From a virus, in the IMG/VR virus record IMGVR_UViG_3300033155_001835, positions 1 through 64,000 of that record: 64,000 bases of DNA, one strand, 5' to 3'. Within the stretch, counting starts at the first letter, position 1; each line of letters begins with the position of its first letter. The notes below the pieces were generated by a model. It had not been told where the DNA came from. It worked only from the letters and a program-made list of their open reading frames with translations, and did not search any database. The position numbers and the translations under genes are program-made. Of this stretch, positions 31,890 through 43,300 are shown one piece after another.

Positions 31890-34800
31890 TTGCCTATGTA
31901 TCCATACACCCATAATATAGGTAACATGTCTTTTGAAGACATGAGGGCCGTCTCTACCCCCTCGTCTACTCCTTCATGGACTTCTGGTGCACAACCTGTA
32001 CCTATCACAACAGCAGAACAAGCATGGGGCTGGACTAAGTTTGGTCTCGGTGTAGGTGCAATAGCTCTCCTCGGTAGATACCAAGTAACACCACAAAAGC
32101 GCGGCTTTGATTATATGCTCGGAGCTATTCGTGCAGTTGAAGAGTATTCCCCTGGCCGAGTTTTCCGTACATTTCAAGTAAGTCATATGATGTCAGCACT
32201 GGAGACACCTTCTCTCCAGATGCGCTATTTCTCTCCTGAGCACATCTCGACTTTACGTAAAACCGTTCCTGGGCGTGCTTGGTTAGAACATCTGTCTAAA
32301 CTAACTGGACGTTCAATTACTGGTCAAGACATCATGGCCGAGGGCGTAGGTTTCCGTTATGAGGCAGGTCAACTACGCACAGGTCGTTATGGTGGAGAAA
32401 CACTTCTTCGTCACGCTGGTGTTATCCGTGCTCCTACTGGAGCAGGCGGTCGATTCCAAGAAGCGTATGCTCGTTCTTTATCAGGTGGCCCTCTTACTCG
32501 CGGTCTTGATGCACCTACTACTATGGGTGCTACTCGCTTCGAGACCCAGTTTGCTGATGACGCTTTTAGACAACGTATTAAATACAGAAATGCTGCTGGG
32601 GTATTACAGCGTGAAGCCTTCATGTTTACTGGTGGACACACACGTATCCAGGCAGGAAAGCGTTTTGTCTCTGGTTACGGAACTGCCTTAGCAGAACGTA
32701 TTAACCAGCTTGCAAGAGCACCTTTCGAGCTTCCTGGAATCTCTGCAGTGATGAAGAAGGTTCCAATTGTTAATCGACTGAAGTTCGGCGTTATCCCATC
32801 TAGTGGTCTAAGAACTGTAAGTAAGATTACAGCTAAGTTAGGTATCCTTGGTACGGCTACATACATGGCTTATAACGAGCTTGATTACCAAGCTCGTGAA
32901 GCAGAGGTTCTAGATGAAACAGTCCTAGGCGAAGGTATTTCAGCTGGTGTAGCAAAGTTGTGGACAGGAGTTCAAGTAGGCCTCTCTAGAGCTGCAGAGT
33001 GGACTGGTGCACATTCTTACAAGGATTGGCAAGAAGACACTGCACCTGGTAGTACAGAACTATCTCGTCTCCTAGCTTTCCCTTTGATTGGCGCTGCTGC
33101 TGGCTTAACTGTTGGCTACTCTCAACGAGTACTTCGTCAACGTGCTCTTTCCAAAGCAGGTCTATCTCTTGGACAAGCTTCTGCTGCTGCTGGCGCACGT
33201 GATGCTTTCTTCAAAACTTCTATCTATGGTGGCCAGGTCCCAGAAGAGATCATGGGCGCTCTGGACAAAAGGTCTATTGCGCTTGTTGAAGCAGAGACTG
33301 CCAAAAGAGCAGCAGGTTGGGAAGGCCGCTTTGTTAGCAAGATAGCTAAGACTCAACAGCGTAGAACTGCAATGGGTGCTCTTACGAGAGGCCTTGGCAA
33401 AGTTACACCTGGCAGGCTTCGTTGGCTACTCGGTGCAGCAGCTGGTGCTAGTCTCGTAGTACCTTTCCTCCCTGGTGCCATGGCTCCTAGTGAAAGACCA
33501 GAAGAGTTGGAGGCACTATATGGTGGTCAGAAGAGAGTAGCTATCCGAAAGGGTAGATGGTGGGAGTTTGGTAGAACACCATTTGAAGGTAAGCGTATTG
33601 ATAGATTCCAGCAGCATTGGTATCCAGCTATGTTAGCTAGAGCAAAAGAGAAGGCGATTTGGGGAGACGATGCACCTAGTCCACTAGAGCGTTGGTGGAT
33701 TGAGAACATGACCTACGAGCTGGAGAAGAAGCATTACAAAGAGCGCCCTTATCCTATCACAGGTCAGGCCTTTGAAGATGTTCCGTTCATCGGACCTATC
33801 CTAAGCAACACCATTGGTCGTCTTGTTAAGCCCTCTATCCGTATGCACGAAGAAGAGTGGACACGCCAAGGAGAGGAAGGCGAAGAAGTAAAGCGTATGC
33901 CTCTCAAATATAATGAGACCACTTTACCAGGAGAAAAGACACCAGGCGCACCTGTGTCTCCTTACGACACTAAAGGCATGATGGGTGAGCAGATCTATCG
34001 CATGACGGAAATGGTAGGTTTGCCTGGCTTCACCATGACCGCTATCAAAGAAGCTATCACAGGAAGATCAGATACCTTCGATCAGGAGCAACAGTTAGAA
34101 TCAGCTGTAAGAATGTATGGAGCTGAGAGGGAGTATTGGGATAAAGAACTAGGTGGCGGCTTAGGTACTACTGAGCTTATTCGTCGTCTCTACCCTCACC
34201 GTAGGCGTCAAATAGATCTATACAATCCTATTCGTAACCAGATGCCTGCTTGGATGCCTGGCCCAGGCCAAAGAGCACCTGACTTTCTTCATGGTGATCC
34301 TTACGTTAAGATTCCTGAGGGAGAGTCTAGACTTCCAGGCCCTGGTTATCAGGCTTTGCATCCAGAGTTAAAAGGGATCGGCCCTGATGACTATCCTGCA
34401 ATCCATCGTTTTGCTATCCTTGCTGACGTTGCTCCATACACAGATAAGTTCAGAGCATCTATTGGCCATGTCCGAGCAGCTATCAAACGTAAGCAGCTTA
34501 CTGCTGAAGAGATCGCTTTGTATAAAGAAAGGATGGGAGAGGTATCAGCCCGCAAGGTACGTCGTCAATTTACTCCTTACAAATACAAGGAAAGAGCTAG
34601 CACACCAATAGAGAAGATGCTTGCTGCTGCTAATAAGGATCAAGCTGCTGTAGGAGACCAGGTTGACCCTTCTTGGTTCCAACAAGCTGTAGGTACATAC
34701 TGGGAGACTCTTACTCATAATGCTGATACACCTCTGGAAAGTCTTACACCAGTCTCACCTACTGCCAAGCTGGTTCACCAACGTACTGCTGTTGAGGACT

Positions 34801-35822
34801 ATGAAAAGTTTCAGGTATGGGGCACAGAGAATGCATTCTGGGGTCATCCAATCAGAGACTTCTTTGGACCTTTCTTTAATCAGACAGCACACAACGCAGG
34901 CTGGGAAGGTATCCCACAACATGTCGAAGAGCGTAGAGACTTGGAAGAGTATTTTGACATTCTAGAATACGTCAAGTACACACGCCTCAAGACCGCTGCT
35001 CGTGTGTCTGGTAATAGTCGAGCTGTAGCTGAGTACGAGGATAAGCGTAGAGAAACTTTGTTTGGTATCAATCCATACACTTTCAACTTCTCTCACATCT
35101 TTAGATCACTACCTCGCCGAGAGAGAGACTATTTTAATGCTTTCTCAGAGGCTGACATGGAAGAGCGTGTACAGATTATGAAGATGGTCCCTGAGAATGA
35201 GCAGGCTTTGCTTCTAGCTAGATGGCGTCTTAAAGACAACACAGATTTACAGAAAGCAATGAAGAAAGGCTTGTTGAGTGAAGAACAAGTAGAGAAAGCT
35301 GACGCGATCCAGGAACAACTGTTCGAGGATAAGGGGACAGAAGGTTTTCCAAAGACTCAGGACCTGTGGGCAGAATACATTGCTACTCGACTACCTGAAG
35401 AGAGTTATCCCGATTGGTACAGACGTATGAAGCTGCTAGAAAAGAAACTAGATGGCAAACCTCTTCCAGGACCAGACTGGGTTGGTTGGCATCCTGCTGT
35501 TGACTTAGATGACATAAAGCTCAAGATAGTGCAAAATGAAGGTGAAAACGCTTACGATTACGACTTGTGGCCTGACCGTATCAGAGCAGTAGCTCGAAGG
35601 CCAGTTATCACTGAGGCAGCCGAAGCACTAGATGAGGATGTAGGAGATGCATCAGACTTGCGTGCTCGTATCATAGATGTGCTTTCTGCTAACAACATTT
35701 CTGCATCGCATATTAGCTTAACCAGAGTTGTGGAGAATGGACAAACAGAGATCAATCTAGATCTTGCAGAAGATCGTCTTCAGTCTAATCGGGCTGACAT
35801 TAGGAGGATGTTGAATGGCTAA
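31890..35822 (+). CDS. Tape measure candidate (1310 residues, membrane segments)
   Basis: TTG 31890 follows AGGTAGGTG; an ATG at 31896 is the alternative. Directly after the chaperones, so tape measure by order. Hydrophobic segments lie at about 52-63 (GLGVGAIALLGR), 310-330 (LGILGTATYMAY), 392-412 (LLAFPLIGAAAGLTVGY) and 510-530 (LRWLLGAAAGASLVVPFLPG), as in tape measures that enter the host membrane. The second half is soluble and rich in Trp, Pro and charged residues, with GPDWVGWHPAVDLDDIKLKI and a final RIIDVLSANNISASHISLTR region. It is unlike the long coiled coils of classical tape measures, so an injected virion protein is the alternative. Confidence 0.55.
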   Translation: MPMYPYTHNIGNMSFEDMRAVSTPSSTPSWTSGAQPVPITTAEQAWGWTKFGLGVGAIALLGRYQVTPQKRGFDYMLGAIRAVEEYSPGRVFRTFQVSHMMSALETPSLQMRYFSPEHISTLRKTVPGRAWLEHLSKLTGRSITGQDIMAEGVGFRYEAGQLRTGRYGGETLLRHAGVIRAPTGAGGRFQEAYARSLSGGPLTRGLDAPTTMGATRFETQFADDAFRQRIKYRNAAGVLQREAFMFTGGHTRIQAGKRFVSGYGTALAERINQLARAPFELPGISAVMKKVPIVNRLKFGVIPSSGLRTVSKITAKLGILGTATYMAYNELDYQAREAEVLDETVLGEGISAGVAKLWTGVQVGLSRAAEWTGAHSYKDWQEDTAPGSTELSRLLAFPLIGAAAGLTVGYSQRVLRQRALSKAGLSLGQASAAAGARDAFFKTSIYGGQVPEEIMGALDKRSIALVEAETAKRAAGWEGRFVSKIAKTQQRRTAMGALTRGLGKVTPGRLRWLLGAAAGASLVVPFLPGAMAPSERPEELEALYGGQKRVAIRKGRWWEFGRTPFEGKRIDRFQQHWYPAMLARAKEKAIWGDDAPSPLERWWIENMTYELEKKHYKERPYPITGQAFEDVPFIGPILSNTIGRLVKPSIRMHEEEWTRQGEEGEEVKRMPLKYNETTLPGEKTPGAPVSPYDTKGMMGEQIYRMTEMVGLPGFTMTAIKEAITGRSDTFDQEQQLESAVRMYGAEREYWDKELGGGLGTTELIRRLYPHRRRQIDLYNPIRNQMPAWMPGPGQRAPDFLHGDPYVKIPEGESRLPGPGYQALHPELKGIGPDDYPAIHRFAILADVAPYTDKFRASIGHVRAAIKRKQLTAEEIALYKERMGEVSARKVRRQFTPYKYKERASTPIEKMLAAANKDQAAVGDQVDPSWFQQAVGTYWETLTHNADTPLESLTPVSPTAKLVHQRTAVEDYEKFQVWGTENAFWGHPIRDFFGPFFNQTAHNAGWEGIPQHVEERRDLEEYFDILEYVKYTRLKTAARVSGNSRAVAEYEDKRRETLFGINPYTFNFSHIFRSLPRRERDYFNAFSEADMEERVQIMKMVPENEQALLLARWRLKDNTDLQKAMKKGLLSEEQVEKADAIQEQLFEDKGTEGFPKTQDLWAEYIATRLPEESYPDWYRRMKLLEKKLDGKPLPGPDWVGWHPAVDLDDIKLKIVQNEGENAYDYDLWPDRIRAVARRPVITEAAEALDEDVGDASDLRARIIDVLSANNISASHISLTRVVENGQTEINLDLAEDRLQSNRADIRRMLNG

Positions 35823-38800
35823 CGAAGAAGGCAGTGGAGTTCTACAGAAAGCAGCTTTTATTGTTCCTACTGCTGTCGGGGTCAGAGCGTCTTATCTTTC
35901 AGCTAAGAACGCTGGCGCATTCTCCTCTTTTGGTCAACCTGTTGTCCCTATCCAGCAAGCTAATGCTGCTGTGCAAGAGTTTGCAAGTAAGTATCTAGCA
36001 GACGATCCTGCCCTTACTCGTTCTATCAACAAGTGGCACCTTGATGCTATTCAAGATATGTCAACAGGTACAAAGCTTTCTGCAGATGAAGTACGTAGCT
36101 CTATACTGCGAGCCTCTAGGCTTTCGGATCCCACGGGTGGTCTTACTAATTTCTTCCAAGCTCGTCTAGCTTATGGTGCTACTGGAGAAGAAGTACTATC
36201 TGACTTAACACGTGCCCTTCGAGAGAACAATTCTATCTATGCTCAAAGAGCAACAAACATCTTTCTTGAAGATCTCAATGTGATGGAAGAGATGGTAGAT
36301 AGAGGAGTGCCTACGCAGACCACTGCATTCACTGAACGTGTGAATCAAAGCAAAGTCAGAGTAAATGTAAGTTCTCTCGATGACATAATGAGGGCTGACA
36401 TTGCACGTATCGAAGAGCTTACTGGTGCTAGTGTGAGTATAAAACAAGTCTCACGACCAGGTACCGTGCTTGGTGCCGAGCTGCACATGAAGCTTTCAGG
36501 TCTTACTTTCGCAGGTCAAGAAAAGCCAGGTTCACTTACTTTAAGAATCCCTCGGCCTCTGCCTGATCAGCCAGGTATGATTGTTAGGGGTACAACTCAG
36601 CAGTCACGCTACATCGCAGGTACTTACGGACTTGTTGATGAGGGAATGTTGATACAGTCATTTAACCATGAGCAGTGGAACCTTCGTAGAGCAGCAGAAG
36701 ATCTTATTCCATCCATGATGAGAGAGAAGAGGTTGACGCAGAGAGCAGCATGGGGAATGGTTGGTGAGTTCGAGAAGCGTATGATGGAAGCACCTGAATG
36801 GATTCCTTCAATAGACCCAGGTGTGCATGCTGGTGTAGAAGAGTATGTGAATATGCGTTCTCAGGTCCAGCGTCTATGGGCTGTAGGAGATGAACCTAAT
36901 ACTGTAAGGGCTCTTACAGAGTTTGAGTATGCTGGCTTAATGGAGCGGGGAGGAGTGAACCTTCCTGACGGCGGGCTTAAGCCTCTTTATCCTGGTCATT
37001 CTCCAGCACAAATAGCTAAGGGTGTAGCTTCAACAGTAGATGTGCGAGGAGCGCTATCAATGGTACCCGAGGCTGTTCCTTATGGTAGGCGTCCACTTCA
37101 GTTTCTCCGTTCTGGTTTTACTCCTACAGATGCAGCTTTGGAAGCTATAGAGTCTAGTAAGACACATCAGTATTTTAGCTGGGCAGCAGCAGATACAGGT
37201 ATTAGTGCTCCTATGATGAGAGCAGCTTATGTCTCTGCTGACCTTGACCCACGTCTTGCAGGTACTGGCGTAACTTCTGAAGGTCAGTTACTCATCTCTA
37301 ATCGCATGCGTGATCAGAGAGCTGTTAATCAGTGGCAACAGTTTGATGTAGCTTCAGACCAGTTACAAGAGTTAGGTGATCTTATCAAAGGTCAGACTGG
37401 TAGTAAATGGGATATCAATCAAACCCTCCCAGGTGGCACAGTATTAGGACGAGGGCCAGATGGACGACCTGTTGTACTTCCACAGGATATGCATATCAGT
37501 ACAGCTACAGCTTTTGCCAAGGATAAAGCTAAAGGCGACTTCATTCGCGTGATGGGGATGAAAGAAATAGAACGTATGCGTTATTCGAAGGTCTTTGGTG
37601 GTGCGAAGGGAATGGCGGTTTCTGTTCCTCAACAGTATATCGAAGATGTTTTGACTCAGCATGCTGGTATGGCTCAGTCCAGAGGTGATATTTTCAGTGG
37701 TATCGACACTATTATCACGATGGATGAACTGAAAAAGAATCGGGGTCTGCATTACAACCAGATGTTTACATCCTTGTGGGATTTTAATCAACAGAACATG
37801 AAAAGTGGTATGGCAAAGGGTTCTAGGTTTGCTAAGACACCACAGGCCGTTATTGCTGAGATCAGACGTGCAGTCCTCGATGCTGACAAGTTCGATCACG
37901 AAAAAGCATTAGGTCGTATTATGGGACTCGCTAGAAAAGCTAATCTTACACCTCACCAAATGGGTCGTGTCTTTGGCGCTGTGCCAGATATCTTTGACGA
38001 CCTTTCTGCTCTAGGTCCTCTTTCTGCTGCTGAAGCTGCAGAGATTAAGTCTGGAGTTGCTACAGGTGCGACTCAGCTTTACTTCGAGGGTCTAGGTGGT
38101 CCAGGAGCAGGACGTACTGCTACTATCGAACCACGTATGTTTGAACTCCTCGGCTCTCCTCATTTCGGTTCTGCTGGACTAGGTTTACAATCCGAAGTGG
38201 CAGAGCGCATGATTGCTACTTATCCAGAACGATTTATGGAGCAGAGAGAGATTACTAAGTCACTTCGTAGCGTTATGAAGCCTGGCAAGGGAACCCTCGG
38301 AGAAGCTGCTGGAGATTTACTTTTAAAGATGGATGAAGAGATTTTACCTCTTAAGTCAACTACCTTAGGTATCTCTGGTGTAGGCAACATCTACATTCCT
38401 GGTGCTGCAGAAGTATCACAACTTTCTGAGTATCAAACGGCTGCGGGCAAGGGCGTTCTTTCTCCTCTTGGACATTCCTATCGTGATGTTATTGAAACAG
38501 CAGCAGCATATGAATCTAAAGATGTAACAGCTGATGTTATGCAACGCAAGCTTGGGTCATTACAAAACGCTCTTGTTGGCGCACGTGTTGCTACTGTTAC
38601 TGGCACAAAGGGTGCTTTACGCAATCGTCTTCCAGGTAGTGTTTTCCTAACAGCGGTCCAGCCTACTCTTACTGAGAAGCTTGCTCCGAACGTTGTAGGT
38701 ATCACAGCGCCTTATGCTGAGCAGGTTTTCACAGAAATGGAGAAGTTGAATCTCTATGATGACTTTGAGCTGAAGCGAATGAGACTTAAGTTCCTCAAAG

Positions 38801-40359
38801 GTGAAATGATTGCAGGAGTATTAGGACGACATCCATACATTGGTCCATATAGTTCTCAGGCTGTAAAGTTCCAGATGGTTGCTGGTAGTGATCCAATTGC
38901 TATGATTAATGAACGTTTACAAAATGCAGTCGCTTTCCAAGGGGAATTAGATGACGCTTCTGTAAATAAGTTTTTGGAGCATTCAAAGCGTGCATATCGG
39001 GGAAGCAAACTGACCCATCGTAGAGCACTTGAGATGGGAGCAGAGAAGCTTGGTAGTCCTATCCGCCTCTCTCCTTTCGTTGGTATAGCTGGTGATGTTG
39101 ATGGCGACGTTATCTCTGCTATGTTTGCTGGTCCACAACTAGAGAAGTCGTTGACTAGCCATATAGATAGCGATGCCGCTTTGCGTGCTTACGAAGAATA
39201 TTCAATTAGAAGTCAGGTCTTAAAAGCAAAAGCTGGTCCAGCTGATATCACATTGCGTAAGGCAATGGCTGGAGATGCTATCAAGTTAGGCATCACTGAG
39301 GGCGGCAGACTAGGTAGACTTTCTGTCAGCTTACAGCAGCATCGTGCTGCCTTGTTAGCAGGAGCTGGCGGTTTAACTGATCAAGCTCGTATGGATGCTC
39401 TTGGTTTGCTGGAATGGATGGAGCAAACACCTATTTCTGGTAAACACATCAAGACTGGTTCAGAAGCACAAATGATTCACTTGTTAGATGATATTCAAGA
39501 ATCACTTGATAAGAAGTCGGCGAATGGTATATCTGATGCAGCTAATAGAGTGATGACTGAAGCTAAGATGACAGGTAAGCGAGCTTTGAGACAAGGTTTT
39601 ACAATCGCAATGGAAGATATCGATACAGGTGAAGTCACTACGCGTTTTATTCGTGGTACAGATATCGACAAAACAGCTAAGAACATTATGAAAGCTAGTG
39701 GTGCTTTCGAAGCTTCTGCTTCAGGTCGCGCTTCAGCAGCTAGATTGCGTGAGATGATTATGGGCAGAGGTGGATTCTCTACAGGACAAGAAGCCGCCCA
39801 AGTGATGGACCCTCGTGTATTAGAGCAGTCGCCAATGGGAGGCTTGTTCTCTCGTGTGACTGAAGAGACCAGCACTTTTTCTAACCTAGCTAATCGAGGT
39901 CAGGCACTTTCAAACAAGGTGGGAGCCGCTGGACGTTCTATGTTAAAGCATGCTCGCCCTCTTGCAATTGGTACTGGCTTAGGATTAGGTCTTGCAGCAG
40001 TATTGAGTGAGCCTCCTCGCATTCTGCCACCAGGTGCTAATGTTGCACCTACTGGTATAATCAACGCTAATACAGGTGGCTCAAACATGGGTACAGATAT
40101 ACATCCTGAGGGTCATGTACAAGGAGCACCTACAGCCCCATCGCCTATGGGACAAGGCAGTGCACCAGTTGCTCCTGGTTCAGGTTCAGGTTATCGTGTT
40201 AATATACGTGGCAATACGAATACGAGTATAGATCAGAGGTCGTTAGCACAACAACTACGTGGAGCGGGTGGCGGCAGAGCAAGAGTCAACTCAATAGTCC
40301 ATGATCAGCGTAGTACTATGACCCCTCAAAGACTTTCCTCTATGCTTCGTGGCGATTAA
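35815..40359 (+). CDS. Giant virion protein with RNA-polymerase-like DxDGD motif
   Basis: A 1514-residue protein; TTAGGAGG precedes ATG 35815, overlapping the upstream stop. Around residue 1094 it reads RLSPFVGIAGDVDGDVISAM. The GDVDGD matches the DxDGD metal-binding loop of the catalytic barrel of multisubunit RNA polymerases, YonO-like and QDE-1-like enzymes. About 90 residues upstream (about 1003-1018) is GRHPYIGPYSSQAVKF, resembling the R-x-P-x-L-x-P strand before that loop, and near residue 932 is GTKGALRNRLPGS, a possible counterpart of the Lys-bearing first barrel. A hydrophobic segment (about 1380-1400, PLAIGTGLGLGLAAVL) and a Gly/Pro tail follow. Alternatives are a second tape measure or another injected protein. 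Polymerase function is an inference from short motifs. Confidence 0.5.
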   Translation: MANEEGSGVLQKAAFIVPTAVGVRASYLSAKNAGAFSSFGQPVVPIQQANAAVQEFASKYLADDPALTRSINKWHLDAIQDMSTGTKLSADEVRSSILRASRLSDPTGGLTNFFQARLAYGATGEEVLSDLTRALRENNSIYAQRATNIFLEDLNVMEEMVDRGVPTQTTAFTERVNQSKVRVNVSSLDDIMRADIARIEELTGASVSIKQVSRPGTVLGAELHMKLSGLTFAGQEKPGSLTLRIPRPLPDQPGMIVRGTTQQSRYIAGTYGLVDEGMLIQSFNHEQWNLRRAAEDLIPSMMREKRLTQRAAWGMVGEFEKRMMEAPEWIPSIDPGVHAGVEEYVNMRSQVQRLWAVGDEPNTVRALTEFEYAGLMERGGVNLPDGGLKPLYPGHSPAQIAKGVASTVDVRGALSMVPEAVPYGRRPLQFLRSGFTPTDAALEAIESSKTHQYFSWAAADTGISAPMMRAAYVSADLDPRLAGTGVTSEGQLLISNRMRDQRAVNQWQQFDVASDQLQELGDLIKGQTGSKWDINQTLPGGTVLGRGPDGRPVVLPQDMHISTATAFAKDKAKGDFIRVMGMKEIERMRYSKVFGGAKGMAVSVPQQYIEDVLTQHAGMAQSRGDIFSGIDTIITMDELKKNRGLHYNQMFTSLWDFNQQNMKSGMAKGSRFAKTPQAVIAEIRRAVLDADKFDHEKALGRIMGLARKANLTPHQMGRVFGAVPDIFDDLSALGPLSAAEAAEIKSGVATGATQLYFEGLGGPGAGRTATIEPRMFELLGSPHFGSAGLGLQSEVAERMIATYPERFMEQREITKSLRSVMKPGKGTLGEAAGDLLLKMDEEILPLKSTTLGISGVGNIYIPGAAEVSQLSEYQTAAGKGVLSPLGHSYRDVIETAAAYESKDVTADVMQRKLGSLQNALVGARVATVTGTKGALRNRLPGSVFLTAVQPTLTEKLAPNVVGITAPYAEQVFTEMEKLNLYDDFELKRMRLKFLKGEMIAGVLGRHPYIGPYSSQAVKFQMVAGSDPIAMINERLQNAVAFQGELDDASVNKFLEHSKRAYRGSKLTHRRALEMGAEKLGSPIRLSPFVGIAGDVDGDVISAMFAGPQLEKSLTSHIDSDAALRAYEEYSIRSQVLKAKAGPADITLRKAMAGDAIKLGITEGGRLGRLSVSLQQHRAALLAGAGGLTDQARMDALGLLEWMEQTPISGKHIKTGSEAQMIHLLDDIQESLDKKSANGISDAANRVMTEAKMTGKRALRQGFTIAMEDIDTGEVTTRFIRGTDIDKTAKNIMKASGAFEASASGRASAARLREMIMGRGGFSTGQEAAQVMDPRVLEQSPMGGLFSRVTEETSTFSNLANRGQALSNKVGAAGRSMLKHARPLAIGTGLGLGLAAVLSEPPRILPPGANVAPTGIINANTGGSNMGTDIHPEGHVQGAPTAPSPMGQGSAPVAPGSGSGYRVNIRGNTNTSIDQRSLAQQLRGAGGGRARVNSIVHDQRSTMTPQRLSSMLRGD

Positions 40360-40375
40360 TTAAGGAGTTAGGTAA

Positions 40376-43300
40376 TTGGCTAACGCAAAAGCAGCAACCA
40401 CAGTAAAATTTAATGGACAACAAACTTTTCCATATCGTCGAGCTGATCCAGGTCGGATCGAAGAAGATGATTTTTACATCAACGATGTTGCTCTTAGTAT
40501 TCCTCCAGAAGATATTCATGTTGAAAAACGTGCGTTTAACCATGAATGGCAAACTCTTCGTACACCTATTGCTCGCAAAGCTAAGTCTGGCCATAGTACA
40601 GCGCGTGTAAGTTTTGACATTATTTTCAAAGTTAGTCATCAAGATACAATGCTAAGTTTGATAAACCTTGTAGCAGGCCTACGCGCCGCCCCTTTCTGTG
40701 TTATCCACAGTCTGTATCTAGAAAGAGTTCTTGGTATACCAGATGCATCTGGACCAATAGCTTCTAACGTGAAACCAACTAACAGAACTATTCAATTTAG
40801 ACCTATCATGCTTGCTCTAGTCAATATGACCTTTTCTACTCTTGGACATGAGAACAAGCCTGACTGTATTCGTGGTTCGTTTGACTTTATGTGGTTTAAC
40901 TATCTACCTTTGACTAAAACTATTGCTTTTAAGGCTGGTCCTTTTCTTGCAACTCCAGGACATGCTTGGGAGTCTCAAATTTGGGCTGAGTTCTATAAGC
41001 CAATAGCAGCACAATCAAGACCTATCAGTTGGCCTCATGATGAAAATTCTGCAGATCGTTTAACAGAGTTTCAATGGAGAGAGTTTTTAACTGTTCCAAA
41101 AGGAGATCCTACAGGTTCTGAAATAGCAAAGAAACTTGCTGATACTTTGCAAAAGAAACCAAACGCTATTGTTGAAGAGCTGAATATAATTATCGCTGAT
41201 GCCCAAAGCAGTGATAGACCAAACCCTGGTTTGCTTACCTCAGGTGTTATGGATGTTCTCGCAAGACGACTTGTTAAGAAGGGCGTTCTTAATCTGAGTG
41301 ATGCTATGCACGCAGCATTAAACGATAAGAAAAAGAAAGGTTTTGTAACAAACACAGCGGGAGATATTCTTTTTCCTCTTTTTCGTGACCTCAATGCTCA
41401 AAAACAAATCACTTCTCGTGATATAGAAAAGATTAAAACAGCTGTTGCTACACTCTCTCAACGTTCAAAGAAGCTTCAAGGTATTGCACAAAGAGGAGAC
41501 ATAGGTGCAAGGTTTGCAGGTGAAGGCTCATACAAGAAACTACTTGATAAGGATACAATACTTGGTAAGGGCGGTGCTAAATTTAGCACTGGTGGCCTTC
41601 AGCTTTACGGACGCAAGAAGAACTATTTTGTTAACCATAGTTTGGAACAGAACAATGCGTTCAAAGAACAGCCAGCTACTATCCAGCAGATTGTTGTTAG
41701 TTTTGAAAATGTTCTAGCCTCTATTCCGATGGTTGGTTACAGGTATCCTCTTCTGCAACATGTTGGAAGTATGGATGCCCGCGTTTCGATTTTAATCAAC
41801 GCAAGAAACAAAGCTGCTGGCGAGATCAATAGTATGTACGACAGCATTGAGACTATGGCTTTGCGTTACAAGCAGATTCCAGCAGGTTTCACTAACCTTT
41901 ATATCAGAAATGATTTTCTTGGATTGTTTGGTTTGAGTGAATTTGTCACAGAACAAATCACTACTGAAACTTTACCTGCCCAGCCTGGACGTAGCATAGT
42001 ATCACTTGGATTAACCTTGGCAGGTATCACTTCAAGCACTCGCGTGCAAGACCCTGAAGACCTACAAGAAGAACGTGTAACAGGAGATGTAGGTGTCTTT
42101 AAGGTTGCTTGGAAAATCATCAACAATAATCTTGCTCCAACAGGTGCAGGCGCTGGGAAAATCACTCCTGTTGTGCCTCCTGATAGCACAGCCTATAAGA
42201 TTGCCAGTGAAGTATTATTTCCAGGTTTTGGTTCTAGTGTACGACTAGTGTTACGAGGACCGAAGCAAGGTTTTGGTAGCAGAAGGAACAAACCAATTGA
42301 AGCAGAATACTACATGAGAAAGGTTAGTAAAACGACAGGAGCTAAAAGGAGTGCTGCTTATTACAGTGTTGTTGCAGAAGCACGAGAAGCTTACAACGAG
42401 TTTGTAAATCAAATACATAGCAGGATTTGGAAGAATGATTCTACAGATGGCAATAAGTATTATCATGCTTTGTTGCAACTAAAAGAAGAAACCAAGGGTT
42501 GGGGATATGTCCCTGGCATTAATCAAATTGTGAAAGACGTTAATGCTCGTGCTAGTGCTTATCGAGCTGATGGCAGTTCGAGAACAAGTCTTCGTAGTGC
42601 TGGCGCAAAGCAAGACAAACAAGCTTTGAAACAGCAAATAGCTGCGCTTCGAATTGCATCTAAAATCAAAGGTAAGAAATATGTTGATAACGGTGACTCA
42701 AGAGGCATGACTAGAGGACCTGCACTTACTCCTTTTGCAAGCGGACAAGTAGGTCATTTGAAAGATACTTTGAATCAGCAACAGCAACGCATTACAGAGT
42801 TAGGTTTGAATAAATACCTGCTTAAGATGCGCAAGATTTTTGCTAAGGTCACTGGTGAACTACGTACTCTAGATGAGTTCAAGGATGTATCTGAAATTGT
42901 TCATTCTAAAGGTTTAGGCAAAGGTTTGATGGCCTATCCAGATTTCAAATCTCAGCTCTCTTCTGTTGCTGGCCATTACGAAGGCAAAACCAGTAACGGT
43001 ATCCTTATGAAGTACGAGCCTGATTGTTATTTCTGGGATCCTGTAACTAACGGAGGAGCTAGTAGTCCACTCAACGGCATCATCGACGACTATACTCTTG
43101 TAGAAGCTAAGCGTTATAGTTTAGAAATTTGGAAGAACGCACAACAATCAGTAGATGGTTTCTTCAAAACTAAATATTTAGATGCTCTTCGTGACCCAAC
43201 ACATCTTGGTCCATACGATGTCTTAACAAAAGACTTCTCTGGCACTGAACTAGCTAAGCCTTTCTATGAAAATACAGACATAGTTAATGCTACTAGAGGC

